Source of the DNA: SIG455 sp045589495
GTDB taxonomy: Bacteria; Bacillota; Clostridia; UMGS1810
DNA length: 8,815 nt
NCBI GenBank assembly: GCA_045589495.1
Contig: JAZNPF010000050.1
Coordinates: forward strand, 1-8,815
Direction of reading: 5' to 3'
Shown here: positions 1 to 4,935 of the stretch, in pieces
Layout: each line of letters opens with the position of its first letter
How positions within the stretch are numbered: the stretch's first letter is position 1
The notes under the pieces: model-generated
Seen by the model: only the letters and a program-made list of their open reading frames with translations
Database searches by the model: none
What the model was told of the DNA's origin: nothing
Program-made: the position numbers and the translations under genes

Positions 1-52
1 ATTACACAGACAAATGATTTCGGAGGAATGTCCGGAATACAATAAAATTTAA
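1..52 (+). CDS. Possible C-terminal tail of an upstream gene
   Basis: The first bases are open in two plus frames, one stopping with TAA at 43-45 and the other with TAA at 50-52. A hairpin that could terminate transcription follows at 82-102, which is what one expects behind a gene end. At most 16 residues are visible, too few to name a family. Because a tRNA attachment-site fragment lies 180 bp further on, an integrase or another terminal gene of an integrated element is a reasonable guess, but this is inference only. Confidence 0.2.
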   Translation, partial: LHRQMISEECPEYNKI

Positions 53-81
53 GGATTGCAGAAATGCCTTGGTTCACCGAA

Positions 82-110
82 TGGCGAGGAGGTTCCTCGC
101 CAATTTTACT
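82..110 (+). terminator. Hairpin, probable intrinsic terminator
   Basis: Perfect 9-bp stem TGGCGAGGA / TCCTCGCCA with a GGT loop (82-90 and 94-102), followed by a T-rich but interrupted tract. It would end transcription of whatever gene terminates near position 50. The weak T-run lowers confidence. Confidence 0.5.
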
Positions 111-131
111 TTAATCTGTAGAGAATTTTCA

Positions 132-152
132 AAAGCATCAATAAAGCATCAA
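132..152 (+). repeat. Tandem 10-mer AAAGCATCAA, period 11
   Basis: AAAGCATCAA occurs perfectly at 132-141 and 143-152, one helical turn apart. It lies about 80 bp to the left of the tRNA-Trp fragment. Short direct repeats beside a tRNA attachment core resemble arm-type binding sites of tyrosine recombinases; that role is inferred. A weaker copy with the same 11-bp spacing (ATCAA..ATCAA) is at 640-655. Confidence 0.4.
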
Positions 153-234
153 AAGGCACTTTTGTTCAAAAGGGCGAGTGCCAGAAACGGCTCAACAGTG
201 GGAACAAATCGCACGGTCTTTTTAATTTGACAGT

Positions 235-278
235 GTCTCCAAAACCGCGTGCCGTGAGTTCAAGTCTTACTACCCCTG
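235..278 (+). tRNA. tRNA-Trp (CCA) 3' half, truncated; putative att site
   Basis: The 3' half of a tRNA-Trp can be followed base by base: anticodon loop CTCCAAA at 237-243 (anticodon CCA at 239-241), 3' anticodon strand ACCGC at 244-248, T stem GTGAG/CTTAC (254-258 and 266-270) with T loop TTCAAGT (259-265), 3' acceptor strand TACCCCT (271-277) and discriminator G278. No CCA end is encoded. The 5' half is missing: no AGGGGTA strand lies upstream, and the bases before the loop (AGTGT) cannot pair with ACCGC. It therefore cannot make a tRNA. A break inside the anticodon stem is a classic crossover point for tRNA-integrating elements, whose far end keeps only the tRNA 3' part. The terminator just downstream is probably the original tRNA terminator. 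Confidence 0.75.
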
Positions 279-346
279 TAAAGTGAAAAGGTGTCCAATG
301 CGGACACCTTTTTTGCTTTGTAAAAACATAGTAAGACTTGAACTCA
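255..346. repeat. 18-bp inverted repeat enclosing a terminator hairpin
   Basis: The sequence at 255-272 (start TGAGTTCAAG, the tRNA T arm and acceptor base) is repeated as its exact reverse complement at 329-346. The arms enclose the terminator stem at 286-312, so the 92-nt unit can fold into one long interrupted hairpin. An inverted copy of part of a tRNA is not a by-product of simple site-specific integration, which gives direct repeats; it suggests a separate duplication or a small mobile hairpin unit. Confidence 0.65.
286..316 (+). terminator. Intrinsic terminator behind tRNA-Trp fragment
   Basis: Stem AAAAGGTGTCC (286-296), loop AATGC, stem GGACACCTTTT (302-312), running into a T tract. 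It begins 8 bp after the tRNA discriminator base, the normal place for a tRNA transcript terminator. It is symmetrical enough (A-tract before, T-tract after) to act on both strands. Confidence 0.8.
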
Positions 347-478
347 TTCCTCATGCTTTGAGCGTAAAATACAATATGCCGGTGGCATATTGTGCAGCGA
401 AAAGGTGCGAGGAGGGCACCAAAGCATGCTTTGGTCGACGAGCAAGTCGGATTGCAAAGCAATACGAAAGTCTTACTA
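329..478. repeat. MITE-like unit: 11-bp terminal inverted repeats around packed hairpins
   Basis: The termini TAGTAAGACTT (329-339) and AAGTCTTACTA (468-478) are exact reverse complements. Between them lie a perfect 10-bp hairpin (ACAATATGCC / GGCATATTGT at 371-380 and 384-393), GGTGC/GCACC (404-408 and 416-420), an 18-bp perfect palindrome centred on GCATGC (418-435), and ATTGC/GCAAT (451-455 and 459-463). There is no plausible protein: open frames here on either strand contain the tRNA tail and are products of the repeats. The layout is that of a non-coding miniature element or REP-like unit. Whether it moves cannot be judged from one copy. Confidence 0.5.
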
Positions 479-486
479 CCCCTGTA
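468..486 (+). repeat. Second copy of tRNA-Trp tail (19-bp direct repeat)
   Basis: The 19 bases beginning AAGTCTTACTACC are identical to 262-280, the T arm, acceptor strand and discriminator base of the tRNA-Trp fragment plus two bases after it. Sequence diverges on both sides, and a different terminator follows directly. It may be an older attachment scar left by another element in the same tRNA, or a part of the hairpin repeat unit. Confidence 0.6.
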
Positions 487-490
487 GTTG

Positions 491-528
491 AAAAAACAGC
501 TTAACTGCTTGAGGTTAAGCTGTTTTTT
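491..528 (+). terminator. Strong bidirectional intrinsic terminator
   Basis: Perfect 15-bp stem (491-505 and 514-528) with the core ACAGCTTAAC / GTTAAGCTGT, an 8-base loop, an A tract before and a T tract after. It follows the second tRNA-tail copy by 4 bp, in the same relation as the first copy to its own terminator. Confidence 0.85.
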
Positions 529-784
529 GTTGTGTAGATTTATTGGCACACGGTCTTGTGATACAATTTGATTTGCTCAAAATGAGCATCAACCTCGCAT
601 CTGTTTGTATCTGTTTTCAAAAATTTCGTTTGCTACATCATCAAAAAAGTATCAATTTTCTATCGCTATTTTTGATTTACTTAAATAACGGAGTTGTTTT
701 TATTGATTATTTATACCGATTTTAACACTTTTAAAATTGATTTAATAGTGTTGTCAACAATTCATCCGTTATATAAGATACATT
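529..784. other. AT-rich intergenic stretch, no gene seen
   Basis: No reading frame here has a ribosome binding site or a family-like composition; the longest open frame (plus, ending near 725) starts weakly and is hydrophobic by base composition. Visible items are a small hairpin TGCTCA-AAA-TGAGCA (574-588) and a pair of ATCAA words 11 bp apart (640-655), echoing the 132-152 repeat. Confidence 0.5.
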
Positions 785-904
785 GTGTTTAAAGTAACAT
801 TTTCACAAAAACAGGTTACATCTAAACATGGATTTGAAATATGGTTTAAATTAAAAGAAAACATAGACATGTTTACAGGTGAGACAGTAGAAGGAAGAAA
901 ATAA
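785..904 (+). pseudogene. Orphan C-terminal gene fragment (unknown)
   Basis: A plus-strand frame from GTG 785 to TAA 902-904 gives 39 residues of protein-like composition, including HGFEIWFKLKENID and ending EGRK. The frame is open back to 749 but has no ATG and no Shine-Dalgarno site, so it is probably the tail of a lost gene rather than a short gene. I do not recognise the family. The same frame continues open after the stop, from 905 to 1033, and is rich in Trp, so an in-frame nonsense mutation is possible; the abrupt change to GC-rich sequence argues against it. Confidence 0.3.
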
Positions 905-907
905 AAA

Positions 908-1033
908 ATCTCCTTTAGGGGCAAAGTGGTGAAAGCGTTGTGGTTGGCAGACCTTTGGACGAACTATAGGTTCGGCCAGCATATCGCTCTAAGTGGGGAG
1001 TGCAAGACACCGGCATGGTACCGGTGGTATGAC
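908..1033. other. GC-rich, hairpin-rich segment, possible structured RNA
   Basis: About 125 bp stand out from AT-rich flanks. Stems seen include CGAAC/GTTCG around 960-975, TGGC..GCCA enclosing it, CTCC near 908 with GGAG near 1000, and CACCGG/CCGGTG (loop CATGGTA) around 1010-1029. It fits no RNA family I can name: I checked for tmRNA, RNase P, SRP, T-box, cobalamin and FMN riboswitch signatures and the group II intron domain V, and found none. It could be a decayed ribozyme or intron part, a regulatory RNA, or a foreign scrap. Strand is undecided. Confidence 0.25.
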
Positions 1034-1051
1034 TGAATTATAATCAAAAAT

Positions 1052-1366
1052 TCATTTTGAACCATAATATTTGAGTAGTTCATCACAGTTTATGATTTTT
1101 TCTAAAACTGATGTTGTGTTGTAATAATAATGATTTGTTGCTTCAAAACCAATTTCGGGGCGACGACACATAATCTTATACACATTTACTGCAAGTTCTT
1201 GCTCATTATGTATAAGTTCAATTATTTCTTTTAAAATTTCTTTGGAATTGGACTGCAAATAACTGTCTCGCAAGCGAATAAACCGTACTTGATGATAAGA
1301 GGAACGGAATAAAGAATAACTAATGTATGAAATGTCGTATAACTCATTTAAGTTCTTATCAGGGAG
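1052..1366 (-). pseudogene. C-terminal remnant of a larger protein
   Basis: The minus frame is open from directly after the stop codon of the DUF4432 gene (same frame) to TGA at 1052-1054: 104 residues, with no ATG start and no Shine-Dalgarno site. The first possible start is TTG at 1273, in mid-domain. The residues look like real protein throughout, including before that TTG (YDISYISYSLF, then HQVRFIRLRDSYL), ending with a conserved-looking RRPEIGFEATNHYYYNTTS block followed by LEKIINCDELLKYY. The whole is helical and hydrophilic. This pattern reminds me of the extreme C-terminus of large uncharacterised glycoside-hydrolase-like proteins of gut Clostridia and Bacteroidetes, but that is recall, not a match I can verify. 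Most likely a deletion removed the body of a gene that once followed the operon, which would suggest the operon was linked to glycan breakdown. Confidence 0.5.
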
Positions 1367-2422
1367 TTAGCAATTTATTGAATTGATTTTTTCTTTTACT
1401 ATATCAGCATCAGTTTTGTTTATATAACCTGCCTCCATATAAAATTCTAAAGTTTCGTTTGGTGCAAGCACTTTTAACTGGCCGTTATTTTTTGCATTTT
1501 CGTATCCTATATGTTCAGCAGTGGCAGGAAGCACCATCCCCATAGAATCCTCATTATTGGTTCTTGAAATCCAGCGAACCCCGTTACTGAGAACATCCGT
1601 AGGATGCGACACATAGCATGCGCCATCATCTGTGTATTGCATTGTGTACGCTCTGCCGTTTTCGTCGGATTCATACTTAATACCAAAGCAGATTTCGGGG
1701 TCATAGCATTGACCTTTGGCACCTACTTTATTCATAATTGTAAGGTCTTTTTCAAGATTATCCATATAATCTGTTAATGCCTTTGTGCCGTCTGTTCTGT
1801 AAATTTTTATATGTTCTGCATCATACTTTGCACTACAGATTAATTCTGCTCCATCAAAAGGTTTGAAGTTAATATGGCATAAATACATATACTCCATAGG
1901 ATACGCACGTAGATTTTCAAGTTTTACATTTATCCTGAACAAACTGCTGCTTTCATACAGTTTAATTTCTGGCGAAAATCTATATTTTCTTATAAACGCA
2001 GTATCGTGATTAAGTTCACCGCCAAGACAGATATATTTGCCATTTTCATCTTCACCGCAGAGAATATAAGCACTGTCATACTCTGCATTTGGAATTTCAC
2101 CGTGATGAGGATGGTTTGCATCTGGTGCTCCGAAAGAAATCACTCCGCAATGATACAAGAATCCACCATAGTTTTCGAGATATGTCATAGTGTTTTGCGG
2201 CTCTTTTACTGTTGTCTGCATAGAGATTTCTTTTCCGTCAACTTTAAAATGCCATATCTGCTGACCTTTGAAAGGTGTGAATATAAATGAGCATTTTTCA
2301 TTTTCAATTTCCAATGCCTCTACACCTGAATTGTACTTGAATGCTTTAATTTTAAAAGCTCCGTATGTTATAAAATCTTTCTTAATCTTCGTGAAAAAGT
2401 TTTTTTGCAAATTTATCTTCAT
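1367..2422 (-). CDS. DUF4432 family, aldose 1-epimerase-like protein
   Basis: A 351-residue protein of the galactose-mutarotase-like beta-sandwich superfamily, DUF4432 branch. No signal peptide, so cytoplasmic. Landmarks are an HPHHGEIPN motif at 104-112, GELNHDT at 135-141, PMEYMYLCHINF at 175-186 (candidate active-site His183), a HPTD at 273-276, and the C-terminal PATAEHIGYENAK segment (299-311) typical of the family. Family members are predicted to handle sugars, for example anomer interconversion, but most are uncharacterised. The start is well supported by GAGGTG five bases upstream of the ATG. It is the last gene of the operon, separated from the creatininase-like gene by 56 bp containing a terminator-like hairpin, so it is probably expressed at a lower or adjustable level. 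Its presence hints that the pathway substrate has a sugar or lactol part; this is inference. Confidence 0.85.
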   Translation of the reverse strand: MKINLQKNFFTKIKKDFITYGAFKIKAFKYNSGVEALEIENEKCSFIFTPFKGQQIWHFKVDGKEISMQTTVKEPQNTMTYLENYGGFLYHCGVISFGAPDANHPHHGEIPNAEYDSAYILCGEDENGKYICLGGELNHDTAFIRKYRFSPEIKLYESSSLFRINVKLENLRAYPMEYMYLCHINFKPFDGAELICSAKYDAEHIKIYRTDGTKALTDYMDNLEKDLTIMNKVGAKGQCYDPEICFGIKYESDENGRAYTMQYTDDGACYVSHPTDVLSNGVRWISRTNNEDSMGMVLPATAEHIGYENAKNNGQLKVLAPNETLEFYMEAGYINKTDADIVKEKINSINC

Positions 2423-2440
2423 ATTTACACCTCATTATAT

Positions 2441-2472
2441 AAAAAGGGGCATTCCAATAAAAGGTATGCCCC
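2441..2472 (-). terminator. Internal terminator / attenuator before the DUF4432 gene
   Basis: Reading the minus strand, GGGGCAT (2472-2466) pairs with ATGCCCC (2452-2446). The stem is extended by CC/GG after one mismatch, and a run of five T follows (2445-2441). It starts 6 bp after the creatininase-like stop and ends 18 bp before the DUF4432 ATG. There is no room for a separate promoter after it, so the last gene depends on read-through or on a promoter inside the preceding gene. Confidence 0.7.
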
Positions 2473-2478
2473 CATTAT

Positions 2479-3213
2479 TTATACGATCTTTTTCTCTAAA
2501 TACTCGAGAGATTTTTTAACCATTTCGTCACCGATTTCAGTTGATGCTTCTGCAGCACTCTTTGTAAACCAGTGATTAATATCACCAAGTCTGTCAAGTT
2601 TAACTGCATCAGGGTAAAGTGACATAAGTATAGAGCACTCATACTTACCTGCATGATCATAGCCTGTAGCATTCTGCACTTCCGTGCTCATTGTGGGGAT
2701 AACCTTAATCCATGAGAACGGATCGTCACCGCCGCCGAGGTTTTCGTAGTATGATGCGTAGTTTTCACTACCCCACCAACCTCTGCCTTGAGTTTTTTCT
2801 AAGTAACGCATTGTAGCACGTTTTGCCGCTTTCATATATGAAAGTGTCATAGGCATAAGGCTTTCCTGCTCAAACTGGTGATGAATTACTACATAGATAT
2901 TGCGTAAACCTGCATCTAACATATTCATAAAAATCTGGAAAAGATATGCTTCAAAAACATCTTCTTCAATATGCACTGTACCGCTTGTTTCATCAGCAAC
3001 AGCATAACTTGAAGGGCTGTAATAGATTGTCGGAGCAATCATAATCTCTTTTTTCTCAGCAAGTTTTTTAATTAAACCTTCTGCGATTAAAGTATCGCAG
3101 CCATATGAGCAGTGAGGACCGTGATATTCAACAGTTCCTCCACAGATAACTGTGGGAATTCTGTCTTTTTTAACACGTTCAACTTCTCTTGGAAAACTCA
3201 TATTATATTCCAT
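2479..3213 (-). CDS. Creatininase family amidohydrolase
   Basis: Creatininase-superfamily protein, 244 residues from the chosen start, cytoplasmic. Metal-site motifs, numbered from that start: VEYHGPHCSYGCDT (Glu29, His31, Asp40), His111/His112 in IHHQFE, and HAGKYE (His187, Glu192). The family opens cyclic amides or hydrolyses amide bonds with a two-metal centre; examples are creatininase, the formamide hydrolase of riboflavin-type pathways and MftE. The usual NGHGGN block is replaced by IHHQFEQES, so the substrate pocket differs from most relatives. An ATG at 3228 overlaps the stop of the preceding gene (ATGA) but has no Shine-Dalgarno site. The ATG at 3213 has GAGGTG seven bases upstream and begins MEYNMSFPREVE, so I prefer it; the longer form would add 5 residues. 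Pairing with a creatinase-like protein suggests consecutive steps on one substrate, though creatinine itself is not shown. Confidence 0.88.
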   Translation of the reverse strand: MEYNMSFPREVERVKKDRIPTVICGGTVEYHGPHCSYGCDTLIAEGLIKKLAEKKEIMIAPTIYYSPSSYAVADETSGTVHIEEDVFEAYLFQIFMNMLDAGLRNIYVVIHHQFEQESLMPMTLSYMKAAKRATMRYLEKTQGRGWWGSENYASYYENLGGGDDPFSWIKVIPTMSTEVQNATGYDHAGKYECSILMSLYPDAVKLDRLGDINHWFTKSAAEASTEIGDEMVKKSLEYLEKKIV

Positions 3214-3224
3214 TATTTTGCACC

Positions 3225-3596
3225 TCATTCTGTATAAGCGAGAGTTGTATAGAATGCAAGATTCGGCTGAGTGTTGTCGAGTCTGCCATACTGCACAACT
3301 ATTTCGCAGTTAGAAGTTAATTTCATAGCATACTGAGTTTCAAAAGGAACTTTAAATCCACACATATCATCAATATTATTTGTGCGGAAGCAACGTACTC
3401 TGCCTGCTTTAACTGTCCATTTAATATCCTCGTATGCGTCTTTATCCGTAAAGAAAAGTTTTACGGCGATTTCAGCGTCTACGTCGCTGTCATTTACTAT
3501 TATAACAGATTCGTGTCCTTTTGCAACACCCTCACCCTCGGGTGGGAGTTCACAATCAGGAATAATCCATACTTTTTTTCCTATTTTATCACACAT
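3225..3596 (-). CDS. ASRT-like small-molecule-binding protein (sensory rhodopsin transducer family)
   Basis: A 123-residue all-beta protein matching the Anabaena sensory rhodopsin transducer (ASRT) family along its whole length: KVWIIPD at 8-14, GHESVIIVN at 27-35, FFTD at 48-51, a basic loop around 66-71, IVVQYGRLDN at 99-108 and a TTLAY end at 117-121. The founding member binds a sensory rhodopsin in a cyanobacterium. The wider family occurs in non-phototrophs and has been proposed to bind small molecules such as sugars. No rhodopsin gene is in this window, and a rhodopsin partner is not expected in an anaerobic Clostridium-like organism, so a ligand-binding or accessory role for the neighbouring enzymes is more likely. 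Its ATG overlaps the M24 gene end by 8 bp (ATGTGTGA); AAGGA lies 13 bases upstream, rather far, so translation is probably coupled. The stop overlaps the next ATG possibility at 3228. Confidence 0.88.
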   Translation of the reverse strand: MCDKIGKKVWIIPDCELPPEGEGVAKGHESVIIVNDSDVDAEIAVKLFFTDKDAYEDIKWTVKAGRVRCFRTNNIDDMCGFKVPFETQYAMKLTSNCEIVVQYGRLDNTQPNLAFYTTLAYTE

Positions 3597-4761
3597 CGAG
3601 TTCTATAATTCCTTTCTTAAGGTAATCTGTCATCTTGCGGCAGCCGTCCTTAGTGATAGCAGCACCGATTTCCCATCTGCAACCGAAACCGTTACCCATA
3701 ATGAATGTATCTACCTGGAATGTCATATTTTCTTCGAGTTTGTAGTTTGAGTCTGTTTCCATCCATGGTGGCTCAACCTCAATCATACCTGTTCCGTGAC
3801 AAGGTCCGTATACATAACTCTCTTTAAAGCCGTTATCAACATACATATTATAGAAGCCCTTAGCAACATCAGATGCCATAACACCTGCTTTAAGTTGGTC
3901 AATTGTCCAGTCGTGAGCCTGTTTACAGAATTCAACAACTCTGCGTCTTTCACCCTCAAGTTTGCCCATAACAACGGGCAGGCCGATTGCCGGTGAATAA
4001 CCATCAATTTTTGCAGAGAGGTTAAGCTGAACTATATCACCTTTGTTAATTGTTCTGTAACCTGAACGGCTGATAGCGTGGCTTGTAGATTTTTCGCTGA
4101 ATACGTACATAGGAAGACCTTCGTATTCTGCACCTTCTTCATAGATAACACGCTGAGCAATACCTACCATCTGCAGTTCTGTTACACCGGGTTTTAAGTT
4201 GCGGATAACTTCATCTGTTGCAAGGTCAACAATTCTGAAACCTTCCTGAATACAAGCAAGTTCGTTAGCGCTCTTGATTTTACGAAGTTCTACCATAATA
4301 TCGTTGCATTTAACGATTTCTGCATCAGGATAACTGTTTTTAAGACCTTCATAAATAGGAAGTGTGCACTCAACATAACTGCCGAGACCGATTTTAATAT
4401 TTTTACCTGTTACACCGATTGCTTTGAAAACATCTTCAAATGTGTTTGCTTTAAGTTCGGGATATGAGGGGTCAGCAGATTCTCTGAACTCTCTCAGGCA
4501 GAACACCTTGTCAATCTTACCAACGTCCTGAGCAAAGATAATGCACTCAGGTCCTACCATAAGTGCCGCATCGCCGTTTGCAGCAATTGCAACACCGGCA
4601 CGTTCAAAAAGTGGCCAGAAACCACTGAAATATCTTGCATTAGCATAGTCTGACTCAGTTGAAGAAACAACCATTACGTCAAGACCTTTTGCAGCAACTA
4701 ATTTTGCCGCTCTCGCGATTCTTTCTTTGTACTCATAATCAGGGATACAAATTCTTGCCAT
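3589..4761 (-). CDS. Creatinase-like M24 (pita-bread fold) protein lacking metal ligands
   Basis: A 390-residue protein of two-domain M24 architecture: N-terminal creatinase/prolidase domain (about 5-155) and C-terminal pita-bread domain (about 165-385). At the five M24 metal positions the first Asp is Asn247 (QLNLS), the second is Ala258 (GYSPAIG), the His is kept (His322, CHGTG), the first Glu is Asp351 (FQVDTF) and the last Glu is kept (Glu364). A two-metal peptidase centre is therefore unlikely. From memory, Pseudomonas creatinase has the same Asn and Ala at the first two positions and is metal-independent; its catalytic His232 lines up with His228 here (TSHAISRSG). I infer a hydrolase of a creatine-like or other guanidino/amide compound rather than a peptidase. 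Start: the ATG at 4770 touches the AGGAG site, whereas ATG 4761 (MARICIPDYE) is nine bases from it and is preferred. First gene of the operon. Confidence 0.85.
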   Translation of the reverse strand: MARICIPDYEYKERIARAAKLVAAKGLDVMVVSSTESDYANARYFSGFWPLFERAGVAIAANGDAALMVGPECIIFAQDVGKIDKVFCLREFRESADPSYPELKANTFEDVFKAIGVTGKNIKIGLGSYVECTLPIYEGLKNSYPDAEIVKCNDIMVELRKIKSANELACIQEGFRIVDLATDEVIRNLKPGVTELQMVGIAQRVIYEEGAEYEGLPMYVFSEKSTSHAISRSGYRTINKGDIVQLNLSAKIDGYSPAIGLPVVMGKLEGERRRVVEFCKQAHDWTIDQLKAGVMASDVAKGFYNMYVDNGFKESYVYGPCHGTGMIEVEPPWMETDSNYKLEENMTFQVDTFIMGNGFGCRWEIGAAITKDGCRKMTDYLKKGIIELDV

Positions 4762-4774
4762 AAAAAACATCTCC

Positions 4775-4801
4775 TTTAATTAATAATGTTTATTAATTAA
4801 A
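4775..4801. promoter_or_regulatory. Perfect 12-bp inverted repeat, likely operator
   Basis: TTTAATTAATAA (4775-4786), spacer TGT, TTATTAATTAAA (4790-4801). On the minus strand it ends at the Shine-Dalgarno site of the M24 gene and abuts or overlaps a candidate -10 box TATACT (4806-4801), so it would lie across the transcription start. As DNA it suits a dimeric regulator. As RNA it would be a weak AU hairpin beside the ribosome site. AraC regulators more often bind direct repeats, so another repressor is possible. Confidence 0.5.
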
Positions 4802-4887
4802 GTATATAACAGCACAAAAACTTTGTATTTAGATAATCTTCAATAGTTTTTGCATTATTTTAAATATATTTAATTTAAGATAAACTA

Positions 4888-4915
4888 TTGACAAGAGGCT
4901 TCAAATTGATAAAAT
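4888..4915 (+). promoter_or_regulatory. Sigma-70/A type promoter of the AraC gene
   Basis: TTGACA (4888-4893), 16-bp spacer, TAAAAT (4910-4915). The -35 is consensus and the -10 has one difference. Transcription would start near 4922, leaving a leader of about 14 nt that consists almost only of the ribosome binding site. Confidence 0.65.
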
Positions 4916-4935
4916 GTATATAAGAGGTGAACATT

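Noticed and set aside
166..549. Open frames on both strands (minus 166-549, plus 283-504) that could be read as small proteins
   Set aside because: They run through the tRNA-Trp fragment, its terminator and the inverted repeats; residues such as VVRLELTARGFGD are translations of the tRNA tail.
543..725. Plus-strand 60-codon open frame
   Set aside because: No Shine-Dalgarno site, AT-driven hydrophobic composition and no motif; treated as chance.
1008..1033. Resemblance of CCGGCATGGTACCGG to the start of an HDV-like ribozyme
   Set aside because: The nested double-pseudoknot partners needed downstream are missing; the following bases are AT-rich and cannot form the P1.1/P2 pairing.
905..1035. 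Group II intron, riboswitch or tmRNA
   Set aside because: No domain V AGC/bulge pattern, no GTGCG 5' end, no aptamer core motif and no tag reading frame could be found.
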